This document shows, piece by piece, positions 1 through 10,496 of a stretch of 64,000 nt of DNA. How positions within the stretch are numbered: position 1 is the stretch's first letter; each line of letters starts with the position of its first letter. Source of the stretch: Variovorax sp. 54 (GTDB lineage: Bacteria; Pseudomonadota; Gammaproteobacteria; Burkholderiales; Burkholderiaceae_C); the NCBI RefSeq assembly GCF_002754375.1, contig NZ_PEFF01000001.1, positions 5,783,501 to 5,847,500 on the forward strand, in the 5' to 3' direction. The translations under genes and the position numbers were made by a program. The notes beneath the pieces were generated by a model that saw only the letters and a program-made list of their open reading frames with translations, was not told the origin of the DNA and made no database searches.

Positions 1-257
1 ACGGTGGTCTCGCGCTGGTTGGTGATGCCGATGGCGTGGATGTCGGTGGGCTGCAGCTTGGCCTTGGCCAGCACCTCGCGCGCGGTGGCGAGCTGGCTGC
101 GCCAGATTTCCATCGGGTCGTGCTCGACCCAGCCCGGCTGCGGGTAGATCTGCGTGAGTTCCTTCTGGGCGATGGCGACGATGCGGCCTTCGCGGTCGAA
201 CACGATGCTGCGCGAGCTGGAGGTGCCTTGGTCGAGGGCGAGCAGGTAGGTGGTCAT
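1..257 (-). CDS. glpK: Glycerol kinase, N-terminal part (cut by window start)
   Basis: Only the first 85 codons are present. The protein starts [16 protein letters not shown], the FGGY-kinase phosphate-binding motif (DQGTSSSR), and continues with [11 protein letters not shown], both typical of GlpK. The enzyme makes sn-glycerol 3-phosphate from glycerol and ATP in the cytoplasm, supplying the substrate of GlpD encoded at 1170. It lies 19 bases downstream of glpR on the same strand, so the two are probably co-transcribed. No clear Shine-Dalgarno sequence precedes the ATG. The C-terminal domain lies outside the window. Confidence 0.93.
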   Translation of the reverse strand, partial: MTTYLLALDQGTSSSRSIVFDREGRIVAIAQKELTQIYPQPGWVEHDPMEIWRSQLATAREVLAKAKLQPTDIHAIGITNQRETT

Positions 258-276
258 TCGGTGGATGTTTCTGGAA

Positions 277-1047
277 TCAGATGTCGCGCGCGATTTCCAG
301 CCGCACCTGCGCGGCATGCAGCAGGTCGGGAAACGGCGGCGGCGGCGCGGCGTCGGTGAACAGGCGATCAATCTGCGAGAGCGTGCCCAGCTCGATCATC
401 GCCGGCCGGTTGAACTTGCTCGCGTCGGCCGCCAGCCACACCTCGCGCGCCTGGGCAATGATGGTCTGCGCGACCTTCACCTCGCGCAGGTCGAAGTCGC
501 GCAGCGAGCCGTCGACCTCGATGCTCGACACGCCGATGAGCGCGATGTCGACCTTGAACTGGCGGATGAAGTCGATGGTGGCCTCGCCCACCACGGCGCG
601 GTCGCGCGGGCGCACCGAGCCGCCGGCCACGATCACCTCGCAGGCCGTGTTGCCGCTGAGGATGGTCGCCACGTTCAGGTTGTTGGTGATCACGCGCAGG
701 CCCGTGTGGCGCATCAGCGCCTTGGCGATGGCCTCGGTGGTGGTGCCGATGTTCAGGATCAGCGAGCAGTCGTTGGGCACCAGCTCGGCCACGCGGCGCG
801 CGATGCGCGCTTTGCCGTCGGCGTTGAGCGTTTCGCGCTGCTGGTAGCCGATGTTCTCGGTGGTCGAACTGGGCACGCGCACGCCGCCGTGGAAGCGCGT
901 CAGCAAGCCCGCATCGGCCAGCCGCTGCACGTCGCGGCGCACGGTCTGCAGCGTCACGCCCAGCATGTCGGCGAGCTGTTCGACGGTGACGGAGCCGCGC
1001 GCGCGCACGGTGTCGAGGAGGTTGATCTGGCGCGGGTTGGAGTTCAC
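277..1047 (-). CDS. glpR: DeoR-family repressor of glycerol metabolism, GlpR
   Basis: A 256-residue protein of normal DeoR-family length. Residues about 15-60 form the winged helix-turn-helix ([20 protein letters not shown]); the rest is the sugar-phosphate sensor domain, with the phosphate-binding segments [11 protein letters not shown] and ITNNLNVA. In this family the ligand is a phosphorylated carbon source; the location between glpK and glpD makes glycerol 3-phosphate the natural inducer. The gene is transcribed divergently from glpD, and the gap between them carries a direct repeat suited to its binding. Repression of both arms is inferred from context. Confidence 0.92.
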   Translation of the reverse strand: MNSNPRQINLLDTVRARGSVTVEQLADMLGVTLQTVRRDVQRLADAGLLTRFHGGVRVPSSTTENIGYQQRETLNADGKARIARRVAELVPNDCSLILNIGTTTEAIAKALMRHTGLRVITNNLNVATILSGNTACEVIVAGGSVRPRDRAVVGEATIDFIRQFKVDIALIGVSSIEVDGSLRDFDLREVKVAQTIIAQAREVWLAADASKFNRPAMIELGTLSQIDRLFTDAAPPPPFPDLLHAAQVRLEIARDI

Positions 1048-1103
1048 AGGGGCGTCGTGGAGGGCGGAAAGACTGGGGTCGAGGGTACAGGCCGCGTCAC
1101 TTT

Positions 1104-1121
1104 AAAACGAAAGAAAACGAA
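1104..1121. promoter_or_regulatory. Candidate GlpR operator: tandem AAAACGAA repeat
   Basis: In the glpR/glpD divergent region the octamer AAAACGAA occurs twice (1104-1111 and 1114-1121) with a period of 10 bp, one helical turn. AT-rich direct repeats of TTTCGTTTT type are characteristic operators of DeoR-family regulators such as GlpR of proteobacteria. It lies 49 bases before the ATG of glpD and 57 bases from the glpR start, so it could control both promoters. Binding is inferred. Confidence 0.5.
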
Positions 1122-1169
1122 TCCGAGTAAGGGAAAACTCGGAGGAAAATCGCGCCAAAAGGAATCCAA

Positions 1170-2819
1170 ATGAAAAAACTCGAAAATACAATCTCGGCCT
1201 TTGCTGACAAAAGTCACCAACCAACGGACCCCCATCCTGTGAGCGATTTCTCCTCTCCAGCGGCCGCGCCGGCCACCGAATGCGATGTGCTGATCGTCGG
1301 CGGCGGCATCAACGGGTGCGGCATTGCGCGCGACCTGGCCGGCCGGGGCTGGCGCGTGATGCTGTGCGAGAAGGACGACCTGGCCTCGCACACCTCGTCG
1401 TCTTCGACCAAGCTGATCCACGGCGGGCTGCGCTACCTCGAGTACTACGAGTTCTCGCTGGTGCGCAAGGCGCTGCAGGAGCGCGAAGTGCTGCTCAAGA
1501 GCGCGCCGCACATCATGTGGCCGCTGCGCTTCGTGATGCCGCACGACCCCTCGATGCGCCCGGCCTGGATGATCCGCATCGGCCTGTTCATGTATGACCA
1601 CCTCGCCAGGCGCGAGGTGCTGCCGCCGTCGCGCGGCATCGACCTGCGCCAGCACCCGGCCGGCGCGCCGCTCAAGGCGCAGTACAAGCGCGGCTTCGTG
1701 TACTCGGACGGCTGGGTCGACGACGCGCGGCTGGTGGTGCTCAACGCCATCGATGCGCGTTCGAAGGGCGCCGAAGTGCTCACGCGCACGCGCTGCATCC
1801 ATGCGCAGCGCGGCGCCGACGGCTGGGTTGCCACGCTCGAAGGCCCCGACGGCGCGCACCGCACCGTGCGCGCACGCGCCGTGGTGAACGCGGCCGGCCC
1901 GTGGGCCGAATCTTTCCTGCGCGGCGTGGCCCAGTCGGCGCGCGGCGAGGCGCTGGCCACCAAGAGCCTGCGGCTCGTGAAGGGCAGCCACATCATCGTG
2001 CCGCGCCTGTTCGACCACGACCACGCCTACATCTTCCAGAACCCCGACAAGCGGATCATCTTCGCCATTCCTTACCAGGGCGCGTTCACGCTGATCGGCA
2101 CCACCGACATCGAGATCAGCGGCGACGACCCCGGCGGCGCGCGCATCGCGCAGGAAGAAATCGACTACCTCTGCACCCAGGCCAGCCGTTATTTCGACAA
2201 GGCCATCGTGCCGGCCGACGTGGTCTGGACCTACTCGGGCGTGCGCCCGCTGCTGGACGACGCCTCGGGCGACCCCTCGGCCGTCACGCGCGACTACCTG
2301 CTCGAGTCGAACACCACTGCCGCGCCGCTGCTGTCGGTGTGGGGCGGCAAGATCACCACCTTCCGCAAGCTGGCCGAGGACGCGGCCGACGAGGTCGGCA
2401 AGATGCTCGGCCAGTCGGGCGCGCAGCGTCCGGCCTGGACCGACGGCGCCTTCCTGGCCGGCGGCGACCTGTCGGCCTGGATCGGCGCCCCCAAGCGCCC
2501 CGACGACGACTTCGGCCGCTTCGTGACGGCGGTGCAGGCGAAGTACCCCTGGCTCGATGCCAAGGTCGCGCTGCGGCTGGCGCGCGGTTATGGCGCGCGC
2601 GTGGCTGAACTGGTCGGCGAGGCGCAGTCGCTGGCCGAGATGGGCGCCGAGGTCGCGCCCGGCCTGTACGAGCGCGAGCTGCGCTTTTTGCAGGCGCGCG
2701 AATGGGCCGTGAGCTCGGACGACGTGCTCTGGCGGCGCACCAAGCTCGGCCTGCACTACACACCGGCCGAGCGCGAACAGGTCGCGATCTGGCTGCAGGC
2801 GAACGTTCGCCAGGGCTGA
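1170..2819 (+). CDS. glpD: Aerobic glycerol-3-phosphate dehydrogenase
   Basis: This FAD enzyme oxidises sn-glycerol 3-phosphate to dihydroxyacetone phosphate at the inner face of the membrane and passes electrons to quinone. With the first ATG the protein has 549 residues. The FAD dinucleotide motif GGGINGCG is at residues 44-51, followed by the family signature STKLIHGGLRYLE; the C-terminal DAO domain is complete. The first 23 residues are not family-like, so a GTG at 1239 is a plausible alternative start. The upstream AAGGAAT at 1159-1165 supports the ATG at 1170. It is first in the glpDSTPQUV transcription unit. Confidence 0.95.
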   Translation: MKKLENTISAFADKSHQPTDPHPVSDFSSPAAAPATECDVLIVGGGINGCGIARDLAGRGWRVMLCEKDDLASHTSSSSTKLIHGGLRYLEYYEFSLVRKALQEREVLLKSAPHIMWPLRFVMPHDPSMRPAWMIRIGLFMYDHLARREVLPPSRGIDLRQHPAGAPLKAQYKRGFVYSDGWVDDARLVVLNAIDARSKGAEVLTRTRCIHAQRGADGWVATLEGPDGAHRTVRARAVVNAAGPWAESFLRGVAQSARGEALATKSLRLVKGSHIIVPRLFDHDHAYIFQNPDKRIIFAIPYQGAFTLIGTTDIEISGDDPGGARIAQEEIDYLCTQASRYFDKAIVPADVVWTYSGVRPLLDDASGDPSAVTRDYLLESNTTAAPLLSVWGGKITTFRKLAEDAADEVGKMLGQSGAQRPAWTDGAFLAGGDLSAWIGAPKRPDDDFGRFVTAVQAKYPWLDAKVALRLARGYGARVAELVGEAQSLAEMGAEVAPGLYERELRFLQAREWAVSSDDVLWRRTKLGLHYTPAEREQVAIWLQANVRQG

Positions 2820-2865
2820 AGCCCTTCGCGCAAGCCATCGACAGAACAACAGGAAGAGAGGGCCC

Positions 2866-3942
2866 ATGCAACTGACTCTGGAGCGCGTCACCAAGAAGGT
2901 CGGCGCGCAAACCTGGCTCTACGAGCAGAGCATCGCGCCGAAAAGCGGCGCGGTGACCGTGCTGCTCGGCGCCACGCAGGCCGGCAAGACCAGCCTGATG
3001 CGCCTCATGGCCGGGCTCGACACGCCGAGCACCGGGCGTGTGCTGGTGGACGGCAAGGACGTCACCGGCACGCCGGTGCGCGAGCGCAATGTCGCGATGG
3101 TCTACCAGCAGTTCATCAACTACCCCTCGCTCAAGGTGTTCGACAACATCGCCTCGCCGCTGAAGCTGCGCGGCGAATCGAACATCGAGGCGCGCGTGAG
3201 GGCGCTGGCCGACAAGCTGCACATCGGCATGTTCCTCGACCGCCTGCCGGCCGAGCTGTCGGGCGGCCAGCAGCAGCGCGTGGCGCTGGCGCGTGCGCTC
3301 GCCAAGAACGCACCGCTCATGCTGCTCGACGAGCCGCTGGTCAACCTGGACTACAAGCTGCGCGAAGGCCTGCGCGAAGAACTCACGCAGCTCTTTGCCA
3401 CCGGCGACTCGACCGTCATCTACGCCACCACCGAGCCCGGCGAAGCGCTCCTGCTCGGCGGCTACACGGCCGTGATGGACGCCGGTGAACTGCTGCAGTA
3501 CGGCCCGACCGCCGAGGTGTTCCACGCGCCGCAATCGCTGCGCGTGGCACGCGCCTTCAGCGATCCGCCGATGAACCTGCTGGCGGGCACGGCCACGGCC
3601 GGCCGCGTGCAGCTCGCAGGCGGGCCCGCACTGACGCTGGCCCTGCCCGAAAGCGTGTCGGGCGCGGTCACCGTCGGCCTGCGCGCGAGTGCCTTGAACG
3701 TGAACGCGGGGGAGGGCGACATCGCCTTGCCCGGCAAGGTGGAGCTGGCCGAGATTTCGGGTTCCGACACCTTCGTGCACGTCGATACCGCGGTGGGCGA
3801 ACTGGTGGCGCAGCTCACCGGTGTGCACCGCTTCGAGCTGGGCGCCGCGATCACGCTGTACTTCAGCGCGTCGCAGGCCTATGTGTTCGATGCCAGCGAG
3901 AAGCTGGCGCTGGCGCCGGCATGGCGCAAAGGAAACGTATGA
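2866..3942 (+). CDS. glpS: Glycerol ABC importer ATPase GlpS, H-loop histidine missing
   Basis: One of two ATPases of the glycerol importer (GlpSTPQV type, described in Rhizobium leguminosarum). It has 358 residues: an N-terminal ABC domain and a C-terminal regulatory domain. Visible motifs are Walker A GATQAGKT (35-42), signature LSGGQ (131-135) and Walker B LMLLDEP (151-157). The switch (H-loop) position reads ATTEP, so the usual histidine is Thr189. The partner GlpT has the reverse pattern: intact histidine, degenerate signature. This predicts a heterodimer with one canonical ATP site. A good RBS (AGGAAGAG) precedes the ATG. Confidence 0.9.
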   Translation: MQLTLERVTKKVGAQTWLYEQSIAPKSGAVTVLLGATQAGKTSLMRLMAGLDTPSTGRVLVDGKDVTGTPVRERNVAMVYQQFINYPSLKVFDNIASPLKLRGESNIEARVRALADKLHIGMFLDRLPAELSGGQQQRVALARALAKNAPLMLLDEPLVNLDYKLREGLREELTQLFATGDSTVIYATTEPGEALLLGGYTAVMDAGELLQYGPTAEVFHAPQSLRVARAFSDPPMNLLAGTATAGRVQLAGGPALTLALPESVSGAVTVGLRASALNVNAGEGDIALPGKVELAEISGSDTFVHVDTAVGELVAQLTGVHRFELGAAITLYFSASQAYVFDASEKLALAPAWRKGNV

Positions 3943-3956
3943 GCCCCCACGTTCAT

Positions 3957-4017
3957 CACTGCGTGTATTCACTGCCCCCCGAGGGGGCGCAGACCGCCCT
4001 TGGGGCGGCCCGGCGGG
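3957..4017. repeat. Comamonadaceae-type palindromic intergenic repeat, copy 1
   Basis: A 61-base element filling the glpS-glpT gap. It contains the small palindrome CCCCCCGAGGGGG and ends CTTGGGGCGGCCCGGCGG. A close relative lies at 7432-7494, with the same order of blocks (CGTGTA, C-run/G-run hairpin, CTTGGGGCGGCCCGGCGG). Its 3' edge merges with GGGAGG, which is the ribosome binding site of glpT. Such short GC-rich elements recur between genes in this bacterial group. Confidence 0.7.
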
Positions 4018-4027
4018 AGGTCTAGTC

Positions 4028-5098
4028 ATGGCACGCATCGATCTCGACCTGGCCCACGCCTACCGCGCGAACCCCACGCAGGACAGCGACTACGCGCTGC
4101 TCCCGCTGAAGATGAGCTTCCGCGATGGCGGCGCGTATGCCTTGCTCGGCCCCTCGGGCTGCGGCAAGACGACCATGCTCAACATCATCTCGGGCCTGCT
4201 CGTGCCCTCGCAGGGCAGCGTGAGCTTCGACGGCCGCGACATGACGCGCGCCACGCCGCAGGAACGCAACATCGCGCAGGTGTTCCAGTTCCCGGTGATC
4301 TACGACACCATGACCGTGGCCGAGAACCTCGCGTTCCCGCTGCGCAACCGCAAGGTGCCCGAAGACCAGATCAAGAAGCGCGTCGGCGAGATCGCCGAAA
4401 TGCTCGACATGAGCGGCCAGCTCAACCAGCGCGCGGCGGGCCTTGCGGCCGATGCCAAGCAGAAGATATCGCTCGGCCGCGGGCTGGTGCGCAGCGACGT
4501 GTCGGCGGTGCTGTTCGACGAACCGCTCACCGTGATCGACCCGCATCTGAAGTGGCAGCTGCGCCGCAAGCTCAAGCAGATCCATCGCGAGCTCAAGCTC
4601 ACGCTGATCTACGTGACGCACGACCAGGTCGAGGCGCTCACCTTCGCCGAAGAGGTGGTGGTCATGACGCGCGGCAAGGCCGTGCAGGTGGGCAGCGCCG
4701 AGGCACTGTTCGAGCGGCCGGCCCACACCTTCGTCGGGCATTTCATCGGCTCGCCGGGCATGAACTTCCTGTCGGCCCACAGCGCCAACGGTGCGCTCGA
4801 AGTGGCGGGCACGCCGCTGGTGCCGACGCGCGAGCTGCCGCAAGGCGCGCTCAAGATCGGCATCCGGCCCGAGTACCTGCGCCTGTCGAATGCCGGTGCC
4901 GCCGGTGCCGTGCCGGCGGTGGTGAAGCAGGTGCAGGACGTCGGCACGCACGCGATGCTGAGCGCGGAGGTCGACGGCGGCGTGGTCAAGGTGCGCATGC
5001 ACTCGGACGAGCAGCCGCCGGCGGTGGGGGACACGGTGTGGCTGCGGGTGCTTGATACGCATACGTGCTACTACAAGGATGAGGAACTGGTGGCATGA
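4028..5098 (+). CDS. glpT: Glycerol ABC importer ATPase GlpT, degenerate signature motif
   Basis: Second ATPase of the importer, 356 residues. The start at 4028 (MARIDLDLAH) is chosen for the GGGAGG RBS seven bases upstream; the frame is open further upstream but through repeat sequence. Walker A GPSGCGKT is at 41-48, Walker B VLFDEP at 161-166 and the H-loop histidine at 198 (YVTHD). The ABC signature, normally LSGGQ, reads LAADA at 139-143. It therefore cannot provide a normal signature to GlpS, while GlpS can provide LSGGQ to it. The C-terminal TOBE-like domain is complete. GlpT is not related to the MFS glycerol-3-phosphate permease of the same name. Confidence 0.9.
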   Translation: MARIDLDLAHAYRANPTQDSDYALLPLKMSFRDGGAYALLGPSGCGKTTMLNIISGLLVPSQGSVSFDGRDMTRATPQERNIAQVFQFPVIYDTMTVAENLAFPLRNRKVPEDQIKKRVGEIAEMLDMSGQLNQRAAGLAADAKQKISLGRGLVRSDVSAVLFDEPLTVIDPHLKWQLRRKLKQIHRELKLTLIYVTHDQVEALTFAEEVVVMTRGKAVQVGSAEALFERPAHTFVGHFIGSPGMNFLSAHSANGALEVAGTPLVPTRELPQGALKIGIRPEYLRLSNAGAAGAVPAVVKQVQDVGTHAMLSAEVDGGVVKVRMHSDEQPPAVGDTVWLRVLDTHTCYYKDEELVA

Positions 5099-5127
5099 CG
5101 CATCAATCAGCCGTTGACCGGTCTTGT

Positions 5128-5240
5128 TCCCTCTCCCTTTGCGGGGAGAGGGCTAGGGTGAGGGCAGGGGCCTTGCCGCCGCTTGCAGCCTTTCGAACGC
5201 CGTCATCCCTCACCCCAACCCTCTCCCAGAGGGAGAGGGA
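5128..5240. repeat. BIME-like pair of inverted GAGAGGG repeats (copy A)
   Basis: Two inverted copies of a REP-like unit lie between glpT and glpP. The left unit (5128-5164) runs from CCCTCTCCC through GGGGAGAGGG to TAGGGTGAGGG; the right unit (5207-5240) is its reverse complement, starting CCCTCACCCCAACCCTCTCCC. They are separated by 42 bases. Each unit is a hairpin and the two can also pair with each other. The same arrangement recurs at 6974-7078. Elements of this sequence are common in intergenic regions of proteobacteria. Confidence 0.8.
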
Positions 5241-5264
5241 GCAAACGCAGAGGGAGCAGACACC

Positions 5265-6151
<887 letters not shown>

Positions 6152-6155
<4 letters not shown>

Positions 6156-6964
6156 ACGAGAAACGCTTCCATAAGCGCAGCATCTTCCTGCTGCTGTACA
6201 TCCTGTTCGCGCTGTTGCCCATCTACTGGATGATCAACATGAGCTTCAAGACGAACGAGGAGATTCTTTCGAGCTTCTCGTTCTTCCCGCAGCAGCTCAC
6301 CTGGGCCAACTACGCGCGTATCTTCACCGACGAGTCGTGGTACTCGGGCTACATCAACAGCCTGATCTACGTGGCGATCAACACGGTGATCTCGCTCACC
6401 GTGGCGCTGCCGGCGGCGTATGCGTTCTCGCGCTATTCGTTCCTGGGCGACAAGCACGTGTTCTTCTGGCTGCTGACCAACCGCATGACGCCGCCCGCGG
6501 TGTTCCTGCTGCCGTTCTTTCAGCTGTACAGCACGGTCGGGCTGATGGACACGCACCTGGGCGTGGCGCTGGCGCATTTGCTCTTCAACGTGCCGCTGGC
6601 GGTGTGGATTCTGGAAGGCTTCATGAGCGGCATTCCGCGCGAGATCGACGAGACGGCGTACATCGACGGCTACTCGTTCCCGCGCTTCTTCCTCACCATT
6701 TTCCTGCCGCTCATCAAGGCCGGCGTGGGTGTGGCGGCGTTCTTCTGCTTCATGTTCAGTTGGGTCGAGCTGCTGCTGGCGCGCACGCTCACGAGCGTGA
6801 ACGCCAAGCCGATCGTGGCGACGATGACGCGCACGGTGAGCGCCTCGGGCATGGACTGGGCCACGCTGGCGGCGGCCGGTGTGCTCACCATCGTGCCGGG
6901 CGCGATCGTGATCTGGTTTGTGCGGCACTACATCGCGAAGGGTTTCGCGATGGGGCGGGTTTGA
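6152..6964 (+). CDS. glpQ: Glycerol ABC importer permease GlpQ
   Basis: Second permease, MalG/UgpE class, 270 residues. A first membrane helix at about 10-28 is followed by a periplasmic loop and five more helices; the EAA loop reads EIDETAYIDGYSF. The start overlaps the glpP stop (ATGA), which fits one-to-one synthesis of the two permeases. The name follows the glycerol transporter nomenclature; it is not the periplasmic phosphodiesterase also called GlpQ. Confidence 0.9.
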
Positions 6965-6973
6965 GGTATTGCT

Positions 6974-7078
6974 CCCTCTCCCCTCGGGGAGAGGGCGGGG
7001 GTGAGGGCGTCGGCGCTTGAAAGCACCTGGCGATGGATACGCCCCCTCACCCTAACCCTCTCCCCGAGGGGAGAGGGA
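6974..7078. repeat. BIME-like pair of inverted GAGAGGG repeats (copy B)
   Basis: Two inverted units (6974-7007 and 7044-7078) separated by 36 bases between glpQ and glpU. The left unit reads CCCTCTCCCCTCGGGGAGAG and ends GGGGGTGAGGG; the right unit starts CCCTCACCCTAACCC. They are the same family as 5128-5240. Together with the other repeats they separate the ATPase, permease and binding-protein parts of the operon, where they could modulate mRNA stability. Confidence 0.8.
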
Positions 7079-7100
7079 ACAGGACAAGGAGATAGAAAAA

Positions 7101-7409
7101 ATGTTCGACTGGATGGTCTGGACCACCCCCGTGGCCGTTTTCTTCACCTGCATCGCGCTCATGCTGATCGGCATGACCGTGTGGGAGATCAAGTCGCCCA
7201 CCACCGTGCGGCGCGGCTGGCTGCCCATTGCCACCACGCGCGGCGACCGGCTCTTCATCGGCCTGCTGTCTGCTGCCTACGTGAACCTGATCTTCGTCGG
7301 CGTGGCCGGCAAGGTGCAGGAGTGGCTGAGCCTGGAGGCCGAGCCCTCGATCTGGATCGGCTTCGTGCTGTCGATGTTCGTTCTTGCCCTGGTCATGCGC
7401 AAAGGCTAG
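7101..7409 (+). CDS. glpU: Small DUF2160 membrane protein of the glycerol importer locus (GlpU)
   Basis: A 102-residue protein with three predicted membrane helices (about residues 8-30, 52-70 and 82-98). The segment SPTTVRRGWLPIATTRGDR is the conserved family core. DUF2160 proteins occur in glycerol ABC transporter operons between permease and binding-protein genes, as here; their exact role is not known. They may be a transporter accessory subunit. The RBS is AAGGAG eight bases upstream of the ATG. The symbol follows the Rhizobium operon order and is used by position. Confidence 0.8.
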   Translation: MFDWMVWTTPVAVFFTCIALMLIGMTVWEIKSPTTVRRGWLPIATTRGDRLFIGLLSAAYVNLIFVGVAGKVQEWLSLEAEPSIWIGFVLSMFVLALVMRKG

Positions 7410-7431
7410 AAAAATGTGCCCCCCGGCTTGT

Positions 7432-7494
7432 CACTTCGTGTACTTCTCCACCCCCCAAGGGGGAGGCGCGGCTCGCCTTGGGGCGGCCCGGCGG
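7432..7494. repeat. Comamonadaceae-type palindromic intergenic repeat, copy 2
   Basis: A 63-base element between glpU and glpV, related along its length to 3957-4017. It has CACTTCGTGTACTTC, a C-run/G-run hairpin (CCCCCCAAGGGGG) and the shared 3' block CCTTGGGGCGGCCCGGCGG. It lies 95 bases before the glpV start codon. Confidence 0.7.
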
Positions 7495-7589
7495 CGACCG
7501 CAACCTTAATTTCGCCAACGTGTCCGGCTCTCCGCCTCCCCGGAGCCGCGATCGAAAAACCGGGGAAGCACAACCGAGGAGACACATTC

Positions 7590-9323
<1,734 letters not shown>

Positions 9324-9352
9324 CCGGCGCACCGCGCATCACAAATGCAAAC

Positions 9353-9383
9353 AAGGGCCGTGCCGCGAGGTGCGGCCCTTTTT
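9353..9383 (+). terminator. Intrinsic terminator of the glp operon
   Basis: The stem AAGGGCCG (9353-9360) pairs with CGGCCCTT (9373-9380) around a 12-base loop and runs into a T tract (TTTTT at 9379-9383). It lies 30 bases after the glpV stop. Confidence 0.75.
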
Positions 9384-9491
9384 CGCGTTCTGGCCGAATG
9401 GTTCGTCGGATTCGTGCGACGGCATGACCAATGGCAGATGCACCTTTGAAAAGCTTCGCTTACATTCGACGGCCCCCGCCACGCCCCGCCA

Positions 9492-10496
9492 GTGAATCCA
9501 AGTTCTTCCAGCCCCTCCGCCAGCCCTCCTGCCACCCCGAGCGCGCGTGTCAAACGCGTCCTGCTGATCCAGTACTCGCAGACCGGGCAGCTCGACCGCG
9601 TGGCCGGGCAGATCGCCGCGCCGCTGCGCGCCGACCCGGGCATCGAACTGCATGTGGAAACGCTGCGGCCGCTGCAGAGCTTTCCCTGGCCCTGGCCGTT
9701 CCTGACTTTTTTCGACGCGTTCCCCGAGTCGGCCCACATGAAGCCGGGCCCGCTGGCGCCGCTCGCGCTCACGGGCGACGAAGACTTCGACCTCGTCATC
9801 CTGCCGTACCAGGTCTGGTTCCTGGCGCCCGCGCAGCCGATTGCGGCCTTCCTGCAGCACCCCGTGGCGGCGCGGCTGCTCAAGGGAAAACCCGTGGTCA
9901 CGGTCATTGCCTGCCGCAACATGTGGCTGCTGGCCCACGAAAAGCTCAAGGGCCTGCTCGCCGCCACCGGCGCGCGCCTGATCGACAACGTGGTGCTGAC
10001 CGACCCGGGCCCCACGCTGGCCACTTTTTTCACCACGCCGGCCTGGCTCATCTGGGGCCGCAAGCGCGGCTTCTGGGGCATGCCCGACGCGGGCCTGAGC
10101 GAGGAGCAGATTCGCGGCTGCAGCCGCTTCGGTCGTGCCCTGCGCGACGCGCTGCACGCAGGTAAAGAGCAGGGCGATGCGCCCCTGCTGGCCGGGCTGG
10201 GCGCGGTGCGCGCCGACGCGCGTTTGCTGGTCAGCGAGAAGGCCGGCACGCGCAGCTTCTACCTCTGGGGCAAGCTGATCATGGCGGCCGGCGGGCCGGG
10301 CGCGGCGGTGCGCAAACCGCTGCTGCTGCTGTACGTGTTGTTTCTGCTGGCGCTGATCGTTACCGTCGTGCCGGTGAGCCTGACCTTGCAGGCGCTGCTG
10401 CGTCCTTTGTTCCGAGGGTGGCTGACTAAAATGACCGCCCAATTCGAGCGCCCGTCGGGCTCTGCCACGGACCGGCTCCCTCTTTATGACGACTGA
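9492..10496 (+). CDS. DarA-like flavodoxin-fold protein with C-terminal membrane anchor
   Basis: A 334-residue protein starting at GTG 9492. After a Ser/Pro-rich leader it shows a flavodoxin-like fold: first strand and FMN loop VLLIQYSQTGQLDRVA at about 23-38. It ends with a hydrophobic helix (about 273-300) that would anchor it to the inner membrane. It resembles proteins annotated as dialkylresorcinol condensing enzyme DarA; in that pathway DarA is thought to aromatise the cyclohexanedione made by DarB. It is first of a nine-gene operon and overlaps the KAS III gene by 11 bases. The family call rests on recognition and context. Confidence 0.6.
   Translation: MNPSSSSPSASPPATPSARVKRVLLIQYSQTGQLDRVAGQIAAPLRADPGIELHVETLRPLQSFPWPWPFLTFFDAFPESAHMKPGPLAPLALTGDEDFDLVILPYQVWFLAPAQPIAAFLQHPVAARLLKGKPVVTVIACRNMWLLAHEKLKGLLAATGARLIDNVVLTDPGPTLATFFTTPAWLIWGRKRGFWGMPDAGLSEEQIRGCSRFGRALRDALHAGKEQGDAPLLAGLGAVRADARLLVSEKAGTRSFYLWGKLIMAAGGPGAAVRKPLLLLYVLFLLALIVTVVPVSLTLQALLRPLFRGWLTKMTAQFERPSGSATDRLPLYDD

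Noticed and set aside
4028..5098. GlpT as a pseudogene because of the missing ABC signature
   Set aside because: The frame is intact with conserved Walker motifs and its changes complement those of GlpS, which points to a specialised subunit and not decay.
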